Counted from the first letter of the stretch, positions 1 to 9,036 are shown. The stretch: DNA of 64,000 nucleotides from Verrucomicrobiales bacterium (GCA_029213005.1 JARGPI010000027.1:33236-97235); one strand, 5' to 3'. A program made the numbers and translations. Notes: a model not told the origin generated them from the sequence alone.

Positions 1-1
1 A

Positions 2-1507
2 AAGGCTGAGCCTGTCGCGGTGACCGGCGCCTCGGTTGAAAATGGAAATATCGTTCTGACGGTTCCGGGTCATGGTAGAGCGGTGGGCTCTACAGTCGCG
101 GTTTCGGGCATCGAACCGGGAGTCTACAACGGGAATCGCAAGGTTATAGGCGCGCCGGATGCCAATACGCTGATTTTTGAAGGCGGAGCTGCAGGAACAC
201 CGGCATTGTCAAAAGCGGGCAGTCTGAAAAATCCCTATGCGATCAGTCTGACTCAGATTGGCGGGACGGTGGTGAACGGTATGGGCAGTGCGCTCGGTTT
301 TATCGCGACCATTATCGGGGTCGGGGCGATTTTCGGGGCGCTCCTGGAGCATTCCGGGGGAACGCAATCGCTTGCCAGATCAACGTTGAAGCTGTTCGGG
401 GTGAAAAAAGCGCCCTGGGCGATGCTGCTTACCGGCTTTATCATCTCGATTCCGGTGTTTCTGGATGTCGCCCTCGTGATTCTGGCGCCGCTGCTTTACG
501 CTCTGGCACGGGATACCAAAAAGCCGCTTCTGATCTTTGGACTGCCCTTAGTGGCGGGGATGGCGGTCACTCATGCCTTTGTGCCTCCGACTCCGGGACC
601 GGTTGCCGTTGGCTACATTCTTGGAGTGAATCTGGGGTGGGTGATCGGCTTCGGGATATTGGTAGGGCTTCCCACGGCGTTGATTTGCGGTCCGTGGTTG
701 TGCTCGAAAGTAGCGAAGTTAGTCGATGTGCCACTGCCGGATCACGTGGTCGAGGCTGAAGTCGAGGACGGGCAATTGCCTCCGGTCTCTTTAATTCTCG
801 GGCTGATCGCTTTGCCGATTGGAATGATCCTTGCCTCCACGATCGTCGAGCAGATCGTAGCGGGAGGGCTCGATCCCTCCTTGTCGAACAGTGCCCGTAA
901 AACCGCGCTCGCGTCAGCATTGACCTCAAGTTCGCCGCTGATTCAGATTATCCACTTTATCGGGCACCCTGTGATTGCTTTGTTAGGCTCGACTTTGCTT
1001 GCTATTTGGTTTCTGGGAACCAAGCGGGGCGGCACGAAAGATGAAATTCTGGAACTGTGCACCAAGGCGCTCGGTCCGGCCGGGATCATTATTTTAATCA
1101 CCGGAGCGGGTGGTGTGTTTAAGGGTGTGCTTATTTCCACCGGTATTGCCGACGCCCTCGCCGATGTGTTCGGGAACAGCGGAATTCCCGTGGTGGCGCT
1201 GGCCTATGTCTTTGCCACTCTGGTGCGAATTGCCCAGGGATCCGCAACGGTGGCGATGCTGACTGCTGCGGGACTGATGGCGGGGTTTACGGAGGACCTT
1301 TCTCAGCCCGTTCTCGCGCTCATTACCGTGGCGATCGCGGCGGGCGCGACCGGTTTCTCTCATGTGAATGATTCCGGTTTCTGGATGATTTCGCGGTATA
1401 TGGGAATGACCGAAAAGCAGACCTTGAAAACCTGGTCGGTGATCTCCATCGCTATATCATTGGTGAGCTTCACCTTTATTATGATATTGAGTCTTTTTGT
1501 TAAATAG
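2..1507 (+). CDS. GntP-family gluconate/organic acid permease, 5'-truncated, with inserted beta domain
   Basis: Inner-membrane H+ symporter of the GntP family, which takes up gluconate-type sugar acids. The frame is open to the left edge, so the first membrane segments are missing. From about residue 75 onward the GntP core is clear: hydrophobic helices, a VTHAFVPPTPGP loop, and the late segments GSATVAMLTAAG and GFSHVNDSGFW, both typical of the family. Unusually, the visible N-terminal 70 residues are hydrophilic, beta-rich and glycine-rich (VPGHGRAVGSTVAVSG, then YNGNRKV), where the family normally has only a short loop between early helices. This insert resembles the small FCCH-like beta domain seen in many phage and secreted proteins. 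The family call is firm; substrate and insert identity are inferred. Confidence 0.88.
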   Translation, partial: KAEPVAVTGASVENGNIVLTVPGHGRAVGSTVAVSGIEPGVYNGNRKVIGAPDANTLIFEGGAAGTPALSKAGSLKNPYAISLTQIGGTVVNGMGSALGFIATIIGVGAIFGALLEHSGGTQSLARSTLKLFGVKKAPWAMLLTGFIISIPVFLDVALVILAPLLYALARDTKKPLLIFGLPLVAGMAVTHAFVPPTPGPVAVGYILGVNLGWVIGFGILVGLPTALICGPWLCSKVAKLVDVPLPDHVVEAEVEDGQLPPVSLILGLIALPIGMILASTIVEQIVAGGLDPSLSNSARKTALASALTSSSPLIQIIHFIGHPVIALLGSTLLAIWFLGTKRGGTKDEILELCTKALGPAGIIILITGAGGVFKGVLISTGIADALADVFGNSGIPVVALAYVFATLVRIAQGSATVAMLTAAGLMAGFTEDLSQPVLALITVAIAAGATGFSHVNDSGFWMISRYMGMTEKQTLKTWSVISIAISLVSFTFIMILSLFVK

Positions 1508-1511
1508 ATCC

Positions 1512-1549
1512 AAAAAAGGCCATCAGGAAAAAATCCTGATGGCCTTTTC
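1512..1549 (+). terminator. Rho-independent terminator of the GntP-type permease
   Basis: Five bases after the TAG stop lies a perfect inverted repeat (GGCCATCAGGA against TCCTGATGGCC) with a short A-rich loop, flanked by A and T runs. The symmetric flanks would let it work in both directions, so it may also end the leftward pilin/VWA transcript that finishes at 1573. Confidence 0.85.
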
Positions 1550-1572
1550 GGTTCAGTTCTGCGGGTAACAAC

Positions 1573-2052
1573 TCAGAATTTACGTAGTACTGAACCGAGC
1601 GGGATTGGAGAGAGATTCTCTCTGATGCTGGCAATTTCCATCGCCAGGCTGTCATTGCCCGGAGCTTTGGCCAGCATGGAAAGTAATTCCTTTTCCAATT
1701 GGTTAGTGGCTACAGCGAGGTTGCCGTGAACCACCATTTGTTCTTGCTTCGGAAGCATTTTGGTTTGCATGTGAACATACTCAAGACGCGGGCGGAAGCT
1801 TTCGAGAGCGCTGACAAAGGTATCAAGAGATTTTGCTTTGCGATGTTCTTCAATCGTTTCCTTTACGCCGTCCTTGATGGCCAGCAGTTCGATGACCGTT
1901 TCTTCGCGGACTTCGACCGCTTTTTCCCCGGAGTAACCTGCGACCGGGGCATCGGGAATAGTGGGTTGCCCGGGGTCTTCTTTACTACAGGATGTGATTA
2001 ACAGGGCCGCACAGGCCGAAGCTGTTGTTGTTAATATGGAATAAGTTTTCAT
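1573..2052 (-). CDS. Small lipoprotein of unknown function, last gene of the pilin/VWA operon
   Basis: A lipoprotein of about 159 residues. The start at 2052 was chosen because it directly begins a signal peptide ending in a lipobox (LLITSC). The longer frame up to 2100 would overlap the upstream gene and add 16 residues in front of the signal. After the cysteine come a short acidic/proline linker and about 110 mostly helical residues with no motif I recognise. It follows the two pilin-VWA genes on the same strand with a short gap, so it is probably co-transcribed. A role in anchoring or assembling those surface proteins is only inference. Confidence 0.7.
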   Translation of the reverse strand: MKTYSILTTTASACAALLITSCSKEDPGQPTIPDAPVAGYSGEKAVEVREETVIELLAIKDGVKETIEEHRKAKSLDTFVSALESFRPRLEYVHMQTKMLPKQEQMVVHGNLAVATNQLEKELLSMLAKAPGNDSLAMEIASIRENLSPIPLGSVLRKF

Positions 2053-2080
2053 CAAATTGGATCGTTTTTGAATTGAAGGA

Positions 2081-4117
2081 TTAGTCTTTAACTTTAACAT
2101 TTTTACCCTTGCCTTTTTCAGACATGTTTTTCAGGATGGCTTGATCGGTTCCGAGCGAGATCGTATCAAACTGTTTGATACCTCCCTGGACGAGGACGTC
2201 GATTGCACTGAAAATAGGAGCGTGATTACTATCACTTGGGTAACCGTCACTGAGGAATATGATCTGGTCGGCACCCACCGCATTTAGAGTGATGGCGGCT
2301 TGCAGAGCGGCACCATACATCGTGCCTCCGCCTGCTACCATGTTGTTAATGGCATTTTTTGCTGCATCCTTGCGGGCAGAGGTTCCGGGACCCCAGTCGC
2401 TGATCACCTTCGGAGTCGAGTCGTAGTCGATAATAGCGAAATCATCGCTGGTTCCAAACACCTCAAGAACGGTGATGGCCGCGCTTTTGAGGCGGTCGAT
2501 TCGATTGTTTGTAACCATTGAGCCTGACGAATCAAGAATGAAAATGGTCTTGCCTGTGACTTCGAGTCCAAAGAAATGAACGGCGATTGATTTTTTCGCG
2601 GTTCCACTTTCTCTGTAGTAACTGTCCTCCGGAACGACTTTGGCGAAGATCGAGAATCCTTTTGGATACTGACCGCCGGTAACCGTGAAGGGCGAACTAT
2701 AGTCGATCCATCCGGAAGCGGAGTTTCCTACGTCATCAAGAACCTGATATACGATAGAGGAAGACCCGGTTGGATTCGGGTTAGTCAAAGTGATCACCGC
2801 TGATTCGCTCGCAGAGGTGAGGGTATCGAGGGTGGAATGAATCGTCGGTGCATCCAGTTTATAGAATGCGTTGACGTCTTTTGAGACTTCACTGCTGTTC
2901 ACGAAATTGGGACTGCTTGAAACCACTCTGGAGACGACTTCGAATCCGTGCGGAAACTGGGGGCCGCCAATGTCGAAAGGTGCCTCGTAGTTCAACCATC
3001 CGGTTTCCGTGCCTTCGCCAGTGACCAGTGGGATAAGTTTGTATTGCACCGAGAAGGAGTTCGGAGAGACCGAAAGCTGTTTCCCGTTGTAGTCGAGATA
3101 GGTCGGATGATTGTTATGAGTAATCGTGACCGTGGTAGAACCGGTCCGGGCATCGATCTCGTCATTGGATACGGAGATGGTCGGCTCGGAAAGAACTGCG
3201 GTCCAATCGTAGTGCTCGTCGACGGGATCACTGTGATGGAATTCTGTAGGCTTAAGTGACTCCACAAAAGCGAGCACTTTATCTCCGGGATTGACCGCGA
3301 TCGGGCCGGTGTAGTCGAGCCACTCCCATGCATCGGTATTGATGATGCCATAGATGATCTTACCGGAACTGCTTCCGTTCGGGTTGTTGATCGATACCTG
3401 CATCGGAAAGTTTTCCAGAGGATAGTTATCCGTAGGTATCGAAAAGGTCGGTGGAAGTAGTTTGGCGAGAACCGGCGCCGACGGTCCGGTAGGAGCTCCG
3501 ACCCCGGTTGGGGTTTCGTTTGTCGGAGTGGCTACATTAACCTTGGTAACCAGAGTGGGATCCAGTCTGGCCGGCGGTGCCACGTCTTCATAGTCCCAAA
3601 CCCAGGAGCTGGTGTGAGAGTATTCGAGCGCCGATTTTGCCCTGGTTTCTTCAATCACGTCGATGCCTTTGTCATCGAGATCAAGAAGCTGGATTTTAAA
3701 CCCGACGACCGGTTCGGAGGTAAGAGAAAAGCGATTCGTCGCATTGTCGTAAATCGCCCGTGGCCCTTTGTAGGTAGGTCCAACTTCCAGAATCGACAGT
3801 CTGGGGTCCAACATGGAACCGGTGTAGCCAACATAGGATTGCGCGGTAGATTTTTGTCGAACTGTTTTCAACTTCGCAATCACTTCGGCGGGAGTCGACA
3901 CTTTGGTCAAATCGCCTCCGCTGTGTTTGTAGATTTTGATCGCAGTATTCAGGTTTTGGATGTCGGACCGTAGTTTCGACATCTCGGCGGCGGGTTTTAC
4001 TTTTGTGATCGTTGCAACGGCGATCAGGGCCAGAATGGCGACCACCGAAACAGCGATCATAACTTCTACCATAGAGAAGCCTGCTTTGTGTTTAGATATA
4101 GTTTTTGGTGATTTCAT
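2081..4117 (-). CDS. Type IV pilin-like protein fused to a C-terminal von Willebrand A domain (678 aa)
   Basis: Begins with a class III prepilin leader (KAGFSMVEV, cleavage after Gly13) and the hydrophobic helix of type II secretion or type IV pilins, with the usual Glu at mature position 5. A short pilin-type globular part follows to about residue 175. Then come repeated beta modules (about 215-520) that resemble chitobiase C-terminal or Fn3-like domains (NPN, GKIIYG, YTGPI). The last 155 residues are a VWA domain with a complete MIDAS: DSSGS at 529-533, Thr at 599 and Asp at 624. The ATG at 4117 was chosen because it starts just before the leader. It is probably a large minor pilin displayed at a pilus or pseudopilus tip, for adhesion. 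It is a close paralog of the gene just upstream. Confidence 0.85.
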   Translation of the reverse strand: MKSPKTISKHKAGFSMVEVMIAVSVVAILALIAVATITKVKPAAEMSKLRSDIQNLNTAIKIYKHSGGDLTKVSTPAEVIAKLKTVRQKSTAQSYVGYTGSMLDPRLSILEVGPTYKGPRAIYDNATNRFSLTSEPVVGFKIQLLDLDDKGIDVIEETRAKSALEYSHTSSWVWDYEDVAPPARLDPTLVTKVNVATPTNETPTGVGAPTGPSAPVLAKLLPPTFSIPTDNYPLENFPMQVSINNPNGSSSGKIIYGIINTDAWEWLDYTGPIAVNPGDKVLAFVESLKPTEFHHSDPVDEHYDWTAVLSEPTISVSNDEIDARTGSTTVTITHNNHPTYLDYNGKQLSVSPNSFSVQYKLIPLVTGEGTETGWLNYEAPFDIGGPQFPHGFEVVSRVVSSSPNFVNSSEVSKDVNAFYKLDAPTIHSTLDTLTSASESAVITLTNPNPTGSSSIVYQVLDDVGNSASGWIDYSSPFTVTGGQYPKGFSIFAKVVPEDSYYRESGTAKKSIAVHFFGLEVTGKTIFILDSSGSMVTNNRIDRLKSAAITVLEVFGTSDDFAIIDYDSTPKVISDWGPGTSARKDAAKNAINNMVAGGGTMYGAALQAAITLNAVGADQIIFLSDGYPSDSNHAPIFSAIDVLVQGGIKQFDTISLGTDQAILKNMSEKGKGKNVKVKD

Positions 4118-4164
4118 CGATGTGCTCTTAGAAAAATAATGGATGCAAATTTTTTCCAAATGAC

Positions 4165-7116
4165 CTAGTCGGATATGACGACGGATTCACCGCCACCGGC
4201 TGAAGCCATATCTTTCAGGATTTGCGAATCAAGCCCGAAGCCGATTGTGTCCAGCCGTTCGACACCGCTGCTGATCAGGTCCTCAACCAGTTCGACAATA
4301 CCGTCGGTGTTTTCCGGATTGGATGCTTCCGGGGCAAAAGGAAGGCCGTCACTCAGGAAAATGACCTGGGTGGCATCGTCTGCGGCGAGAGACAGCGCGG
4401 CTTCAAGAGCGGCATGGTAGTTTGTCGCTCCACCTGCCTCCATCGAGGATAGCGATGCTATAGCTGACTGAATTCTGGATTCCGTGCCCGGACCCCAATC
4501 TGAAATCACAGCCGCGGAATCGTCGTAATCAATAATAGCGAAACTGTCGTCCTCTCCAAATTCGCTAATTACCGCTACAACCTGACTTTGAAGTCTGGCA
4601 AGCCGATCGTTAGTTACCATCGACCCTGAACTGTCGAGGATGAATATCGTTTTCCAGGTAATATCGATATCAAAGAATTTCCCCGAAATTGCTTTTACCG
4701 ATTCCGAGCTCTCGCGGTAAACCGGGTCAAGAGGTGTGGCTTTGGCGATGATTTTAACTCCTTCGGGGAAGTCGCTTCCTTTCACGATAAACGGATTGCT
4801 GTAGGTCGACCAGGCACTTGTCTGACTGCCGTCCAATGACTGGGTTCGGTAGGCCATTTCGGAAGTCCCTGAAGGGTTGGGATTTTCCAGAGTGATGAGA
4901 GCCTCCGGATTTTTTGCATTGATCGAGTCAACGTTCGAATTGATCGTAGGTGCCTGCAGTTGGACATAGGTTGTAACCGTTTCCACTTCGCCGAAAATTT
5001 CGGAGTAGGCGCTGTCGGAAGGAACAATTTTTGACGCAATTTCGAAACCTTTCGGAAACTGAGGCGCTCCAACGCTGAATCCACCGTGGTAAGGGGTCCA
5101 GGCTGTTTCAGCTCCTTCACCAGGTACGAGTGGTCTCAACTGATACTGGATCTCGTAGCTGAGATGGGACTGGTTGGTAAAACCGATATAAACCGTGGTG
5201 CTGCCTGTGGATGCTTCAATTTCTGACTTCGACGCCCAAACCCAAGGTCCGTTAGGTTCGACACTGAGCCGGTAATGTTCCGAGGCGGTGCTGCTGTTGC
5301 TATACTTCGAGGTATCCAGTGACTCAATGTAGGCATAAACCTTCGTGTCAGCTTCTACTGTGATCGGGCCGGTGTAATCATTGGATTCACCATTAATGGT
5401 GTAGACGATTTTTCCACGACCGGGAGGATTGGGATCGGTAAGGGTTACTTCCAGAGGGAAGTTGCTGGAATGGAAGTAGCCACCCTTGGGATCGAAAATC
5501 GGCGGAGACAGGCCCGGTGCCGGGGCTCTCTCGGAGATTCTAATCGTAAGGACGTCATCAAAGGTTGGAACACCGTTCCGGGCAAGGTAAACCTTGTAGA
5601 TACCATCACCGCTGTTGCCGGTAAAAGATGCGCGATCCGCTTCGGTTACCGTAACGGTGTTGCCGGAGTTAAATGCGCTGAGATGCCAGTCTGCTGGATT
5701 TGGCGGATTATTGGCTCCGGCTTCCGTATAGGTGAAAAATGCTTTGTCCCAGTCAACAGCTTCTGTCGGATCGCTTTTGACTCGAACGTAATCTCTAATG
5801 TTGAAGGAGTCGCCGTCGCTCAGATTGAGGTAATTAGTTGTGTACTCGAGTTCCGAGCCGGGAGGGTTGTCCGGATCAAACGTTGAAACGGACGTGTCAT
5901 TAACCCAGCTTTCACTGATCCCGGGAAATTTAGAGGAAACTTTGGCGTAAACGGTAAATCCCGCGCTGTAGTTTGCCGCTGCGACATCAAAAGGCATGGA
6001 ATAGGTAAGCCAGCCGGTTTCGCTGCCGGGCCCCCCGTTCAGCGGAGCGATGCGGTATTGAACAATGAAAGAATCTTCAGGGACCATCAAACCGCTCTCC
6101 ATGAAGTAATCGACATTGTTATCGTGCTTAATTTCGATCGATGCCACGCCGTCTTCTTCGCTGATGGCATTTTCGGAAACATTGAACCACGGGCTGCGCA
6201 GTTTCGCATTCCAGTCATACAACGCCTGGGTGGTGGAACTGTTGTGGTATTGTTGGGGACGCCACGATTCTATATAGGCAACCACCTGAGTGCCCGGTGA
6301 AATCACAATCGGGCCGGAGTATTCGTTCCAGCCCCAGCTCCCTTCGTTGACGAGTCCGTAAACAATTTTTCCGGCTTCGTTAGGATTGATAATTTCCAGC
6401 GACATTGGAAAGTTTCCCAGTTCGAAATCGCCGGGAGGTAATGAGAAGACTGGCGGGAGCAGTTTTTTTAATTCCGGCGTCTCCGGGCCTACGGGTGTCT
6501 CCGGATCATATAGTGCCACGGGAATCTCGTTGACTACCGGTGTCTGAGTGACTGCCGTCAGCTCGAGGGGATCTGCTTTGGTCGCGTCGGTGTAGTCCCA
6601 GACCCAGGTACTGTTATTGGAGTATTCAAACAGTCCGCTGTTCCTGGTTTCCACTTCACCGATCCCATTCCCTTCGTAATTTTCGTCGAGTTCAAAGCGG
6701 AATCCTTCCACCGCCTCAGAGGTGACTTCGAACTTCTTCCTCGTTTTGTTATAGACGGCACGGACCCCTTCAGCGTCGGAACCTACGGTGACAGCTTTCA
6801 GGCGCTGGTCGATAGCGGATCCGGTGAAACCCACAAAGGTGGAGCCGGACGCGCTATTCATCCGCGTTTTCAGCCGCGCCAGAACCTGATTGGGTGTGTT
6901 TGCGGTGTCGAGGTCGCCCCCGTTGCTCAGGTACAAATCGATCGCGGTATTGAGCTGCGATACACTGGACTGAGTTTTGGTTTGGTGGGTGGTGGGTCGT
7001 ATCTTTCCAGCGAGGGGAATCGCAATCAGGGCGAGGATCGCAAGAATTGCGACCACGGATATCGATTCCACCAGGGAAAAACCGTTTGACCGGTTGGTGT
7101 CATTATTTGGAGTCAT
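4165..7116 (-). CDS. Giant type IV pilin-like protein fused to a C-terminal von Willebrand A domain (983 aa)
   Basis: Same layout as the following paralog: prepilin leader (NGFSLVES), hydrophobic helix, short pilin head, repeated beta modules, then VWA at about 822-983 with DSSGS from residue 828 and an intact MIDAS (GGATNYH Thr, FLSDG Asp). It is about 300 residues longer because it holds an extra beta-module block (about 430-640), including a chitobiase C-terminal-like unit with YTINGESNDYTGP. ATG 7116 was preferred to TTG 7119. It is the first gene of a three-gene leftward operon. VWA-bearing minor pilins are known as tip adhesins in Gram-positive type IV pili; that this one acts likewise is inference. 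No pilus motor or assembly gene lies in the window. Confidence 0.85.
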   Translation of the reverse strand: MTPNNDTNRSNGFSLVESISVVAILAILALIAIPLAGKIRPTTHQTKTQSSVSQLNTAIDLYLSNGGDLDTANTPNQVLARLKTRMNSASGSTFVGFTGSAIDQRLKAVTVGSDAEGVRAVYNKTRKKFEVTSEAVEGFRFELDENYEGNGIGEVETRNSGLFEYSNNSTWVWDYTDATKADPLELTAVTQTPVVNEIPVALYDPETPVGPETPELKKLLPPVFSLPPGDFELGNFPMSLEIINPNEAGKIVYGLVNEGSWGWNEYSGPIVISPGTQVVAYIESWRPQQYHNSSTTQALYDWNAKLRSPWFNVSENAISEEDGVASIEIKHDNNVDYFMESGLMVPEDSFIVQYRIAPLNGGPGSETGWLTYSMPFDVAAANYSAGFTVYAKVSSKFPGISESWVNDTSVSTFDPDNPPGSELEYTTNYLNLSDGDSFNIRDYVRVKSDPTEAVDWDKAFFTYTEAGANNPPNPADWHLSAFNSGNTVTVTEADRASFTGNSGDGIYKVYLARNGVPTFDDVLTIRISERAPAPGLSPPIFDPKGGYFHSSNFPLEVTLTDPNPPGRGKIVYTINGESNDYTGPITVEADTKVYAYIESLDTSKYSNSSTASEHYRLSVEPNGPWVWASKSEIEASTGSTTVYIGFTNQSHLSYEIQYQLRPLVPGEGAETAWTPYHGGFSVGAPQFPKGFEIASKIVPSDSAYSEIFGEVETVTTYVQLQAPTINSNVDSINAKNPEALITLENPNPSGTSEMAYRTQSLDGSQTSAWSTYSNPFIVKGSDFPEGVKIIAKATPLDPVYRESSESVKAISGKFFDIDITWKTIFILDSSGSMVTNDRLARLQSQVVAVISEFGEDDSFAIIDYDDSAAVISDWGPGTESRIQSAIASLSSMEAGGATNYHAALEAALSLAADDATQVIFLSDGLPFAPEASNPENTDGIVELVEDLISSGVERLDTIGFGLDSQILKDMASAGGGESVVISD

Positions 7117-7157
7117 CAATAGAAAGATAACTCTTTATTATTGTTTTTACAAAAAAT

Positions 7158-7186
7158 ATTATAATTATATATCGGAAATATTAAAA
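7158..7186 (-). promoter_or_regulatory. Possible promoter of the pilin/VWA operon
   Basis: The gap between the rplQ terminator and the 983-aa gene is very AT-rich. On the minus strand it contains a perfect TATAAT (7158-7163), about 40 bases before the ATG. The matching -35 position reads TTTTAA, a weak match, so this is a candidate only. Confidence 0.35.
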
Positions 7187-7220
7187 TAAAAACGCCCCTT
7201 TCCGAAGAAAGAGGCGTCTT
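7187..7220 (-). terminator. Terminator of the rpoA-rplQ operon
   Basis: Read leftward, 31 bases after the rplQ stop, there is a GC-rich stem (GACGCCTCTTTC against GAAAGGGGCGT, with G-U pairing) closed by a TTCG tetraloop and followed by a T run. This is a classic intrinsic terminator. Confidence 0.85.
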
Positions 7221-7251
7221 AAAATAGTTTGGGTATTAAATAACGTCGAAA

Positions 7252-7653
7252 TTAATCGGCGTCTTCTTCACTACCGGCTTTGACTCCGGCGTCTACCCAC
7301 TCGATCATTGCCATAGGAGCGGAATCTGAATTCCGCTGACCCAGTTTAATGATCCGGCAGTAACCACCTTTTCTTTCCTCACTGGCAGGAGCGATTTCTT
7401 CGAAAAGAACTTTTACGCTGCGCTGGGCGAGTTGATTACTTCCGAGGATCGACAAAGCACGTCTGCGACTGTGCAGTGTATTCGTCTTTCCAAGAGTAAC
7501 CAGTTTCTCTGCAAATGGGCGAAGAGCTTTCGCTTTTGCAAGGGTGGTGGTGATTCTACGGTGCTCGATCAGGCTGGAAGCCAGATTGCGAAGCAGAGCG
7601 TCACGATGGGCTTTGTCCCGCTGGAGCTTGACGGTTTTACTACGGTGTCTCAT
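7252..7653 (-). CDS. rplQ: 50S ribosomal protein L17
   Basis: The 133-residue protein starts MRHRSKTVKLQRDKAHR, and has the L17 block LLRNLASSLIEHRRI and the later KAKALRPFAEKLVTLGK stretch. L17 is a structural protein of the large ribosomal subunit near the exit tunnel. The C-terminus is slightly extended and acidic (GSEEDAD). It lies directly downstream of rpoA, the conserved bacterial order, and is followed by a strong terminator. Confidence 0.97.
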   Translation of the reverse strand: MRHRSKTVKLQRDKAHRDALLRNLASSLIEHRRITTTLAKAKALRPFAEKLVTLGKTNTLHSRRRALSILGSNQLAQRSVKVLFEEIAPASEERKGGYCRIIKLGQRNSDSAPMAMIEWVDAGVKAGSEEDAD

Positions 7654-7692
7654 GTGCTGTTATCTATTTTAAAGGTTAAATGGACGGCAGGA

Positions 7693-8775
7693 TTAGCGGA
7701 AGTTATCCGGGTTCTGAGCAATCAGGGCGGCAAGACCCGGACCTTCTGCTGAACGATCCTTACCTAACAAGGTTGCGGTGAATGGCTGCTCAAGCAATGA
7801 CGGATCGATCGCCATGCCGAGTGAAAGACCGAGCTCGTGGAGCTTGTCTTTGATCTCGTTGAGAGATTTTTTACCAAAGTTACGATATTTCAACATCTCT
7901 GCTTCAGACTTCATTGCGAGCTGACCGACAGAGGTAATGTTGGCGTTGTTCAAGCAGTTAGCGGCACGAACGGAGAGTTCGATTTCGTTAACGCTCATGT
8001 TAAGCAACTTCTTAAGCTCTGAGTTTTCCTCAGTCTGAGCTTCCGGACGCTCATCAATCATGATGGCATCGTCGTCGTAATTAACAAAGACGTCGAGGTG
8101 GTGACGAAGGATCGCTGAAGCTTGAAGAAGCGCTTCGTGAGGTTCGATCCGACCGTCGGTCCAGATTTCGAGGACAAGCTTGTCGTAATCGGTGCGCTGA
8201 CCAACCCGTGTGTTTTCCACGGCGTACTTCACCCGGCGAACCGGTGAAAAGATCGAGTCGATTGGGATGACCCCAATTGGCATGTCAGGATGCTTGTTGT
8301 CTTCTGAAGTGTGGAATCCACGTCCAACGCGAACTTCCATTTCCAGATTAAATTTGGTGTCGCGGTCCAGAGTCAGGATGTGCTGATCGGGATTCACGAT
8401 TTCATACTGCGAAATCGCCTGAATATCTTTTGCGGTAACCGGCCCTGCTTTATCGACATTGATCGAAAGCGTTGCAGGATCCTTGTCGTCGAAGTGCTTG
8501 AAGCGAACCTGCTTCAAATTCAAGATGATCTCAGTCACATCTTCGACTACTCCGGGAAGGGAGGTGAATTCGTGTTGCGCACCAGCGATGCGAACAGACG
8601 TGATTGAAGCCCCTTCCAGCGAACTTAACAGTACGCGGCGAAGGCTGTTTCCAATAGTATGACCGTAACCAGCCTCGAAAGGCTCAGCGGTGAACAGGGC
8701 ATACGACTCAGTTGCGGTATCCTCGTCTTTGACGAGTCTATCCGGTATCTCGAATGGAGCTAATTTAATAGGCAT
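7693..8775 (-). CDS. rpoA: RNA polymerase subunit alpha
   Basis: A 360-residue alpha subunit. The N-terminal assembly domain carries the GYGHTIGNSLRRVLLSS motif, needed for dimerisation and beta/beta' binding. The C-terminal domain (about 255-330) has the helix-hairpin-helix pattern (ELSVRAANCLNNANI, then KYRNFGKKSLNEIKDKL) that contacts UP elements and activators. The 30-residue tail after the C-terminal domain is a little longer than in proteobacteria. Unusually, none of rpsM, rpsK or rpsD lies just upstream, so rpoA appears to head its own two-gene operon; the upstream DNA holds palindromes instead. Confidence 0.98.
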   Translation of the reverse strand: MPIKLAPFEIPDRLVKDEDTATESYALFTAEPFEAGYGHTIGNSLRRVLLSSLEGASITSVRIAGAQHEFTSLPGVVEDVTEIILNLKQVRFKHFDDKDPATLSINVDKAGPVTAKDIQAISQYEIVNPDQHILTLDRDTKFNLEMEVRVGRGFHTSEDNKHPDMPIGVIPIDSIFSPVRRVKYAVENTRVGQRTDYDKLVLEIWTDGRIEPHEALLQASAILRHHLDVFVNYDDDAIMIDERPEAQTEENSELKKLLNMSVNEIELSVRAANCLNNANITSVGQLAMKSEAEMLKYRNFGKKSLNEIKDKLHELGLSLGMAIDPSLLEQPFTATLLGKDRSAEGPGLAALIAQNPDNFR

Positions 8776-8917
8776 GTAGATGATAGGTTGCCGGGTTTCC
8801 CTTCACAGAGCGTTGACCTTCCCGCTTTATTATTCTTGCGGGAACATGAAGGACCGACGGCGATTTCGCTCGGAGGGGCGGAATATGCCTTTTTTTCTGC
8901 CGATGTAAAATTTTTTT

Positions 8918-9006
8918 TCGATTCTTGAGGTGACAAAAATAGTCCGGAGGTTTGATGACGGTTTTTCCGGACTATTTTTGTCAAAAATGCTGATTTCAAG
9001 AATCGA
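8918..9006. repeat. Nested inverted repeat upstream of rpoA
   Basis: An outer 11-bp inverted repeat (TCGATTCTTGA at 8918-8928 against TCAAGAATCGA at 8996-9006) encloses an inner perfect 17-bp inverted repeat (8931-8947 against 8967-8983, arm TGACAAAAATAGTCCGG) with a 19-nt loop. As RNA it could fold into a long hairpin. It may be a bidirectional terminator between rpoA and the small gene at 9037, a leader element of the rpoA operon, or a small mobile palindrome. The 79-residue frame over it is not credible. Confidence 0.7.
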
Positions 9007-9036
9007 TATTGAGATAATCCTGAATCGAAGCCCTTT

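Noticed and set aside
8760..8999. 79-residue gene upstream of rpoA
   Set aside because: It runs over the nested palindrome, overlaps the rpoA start and has no family pattern.
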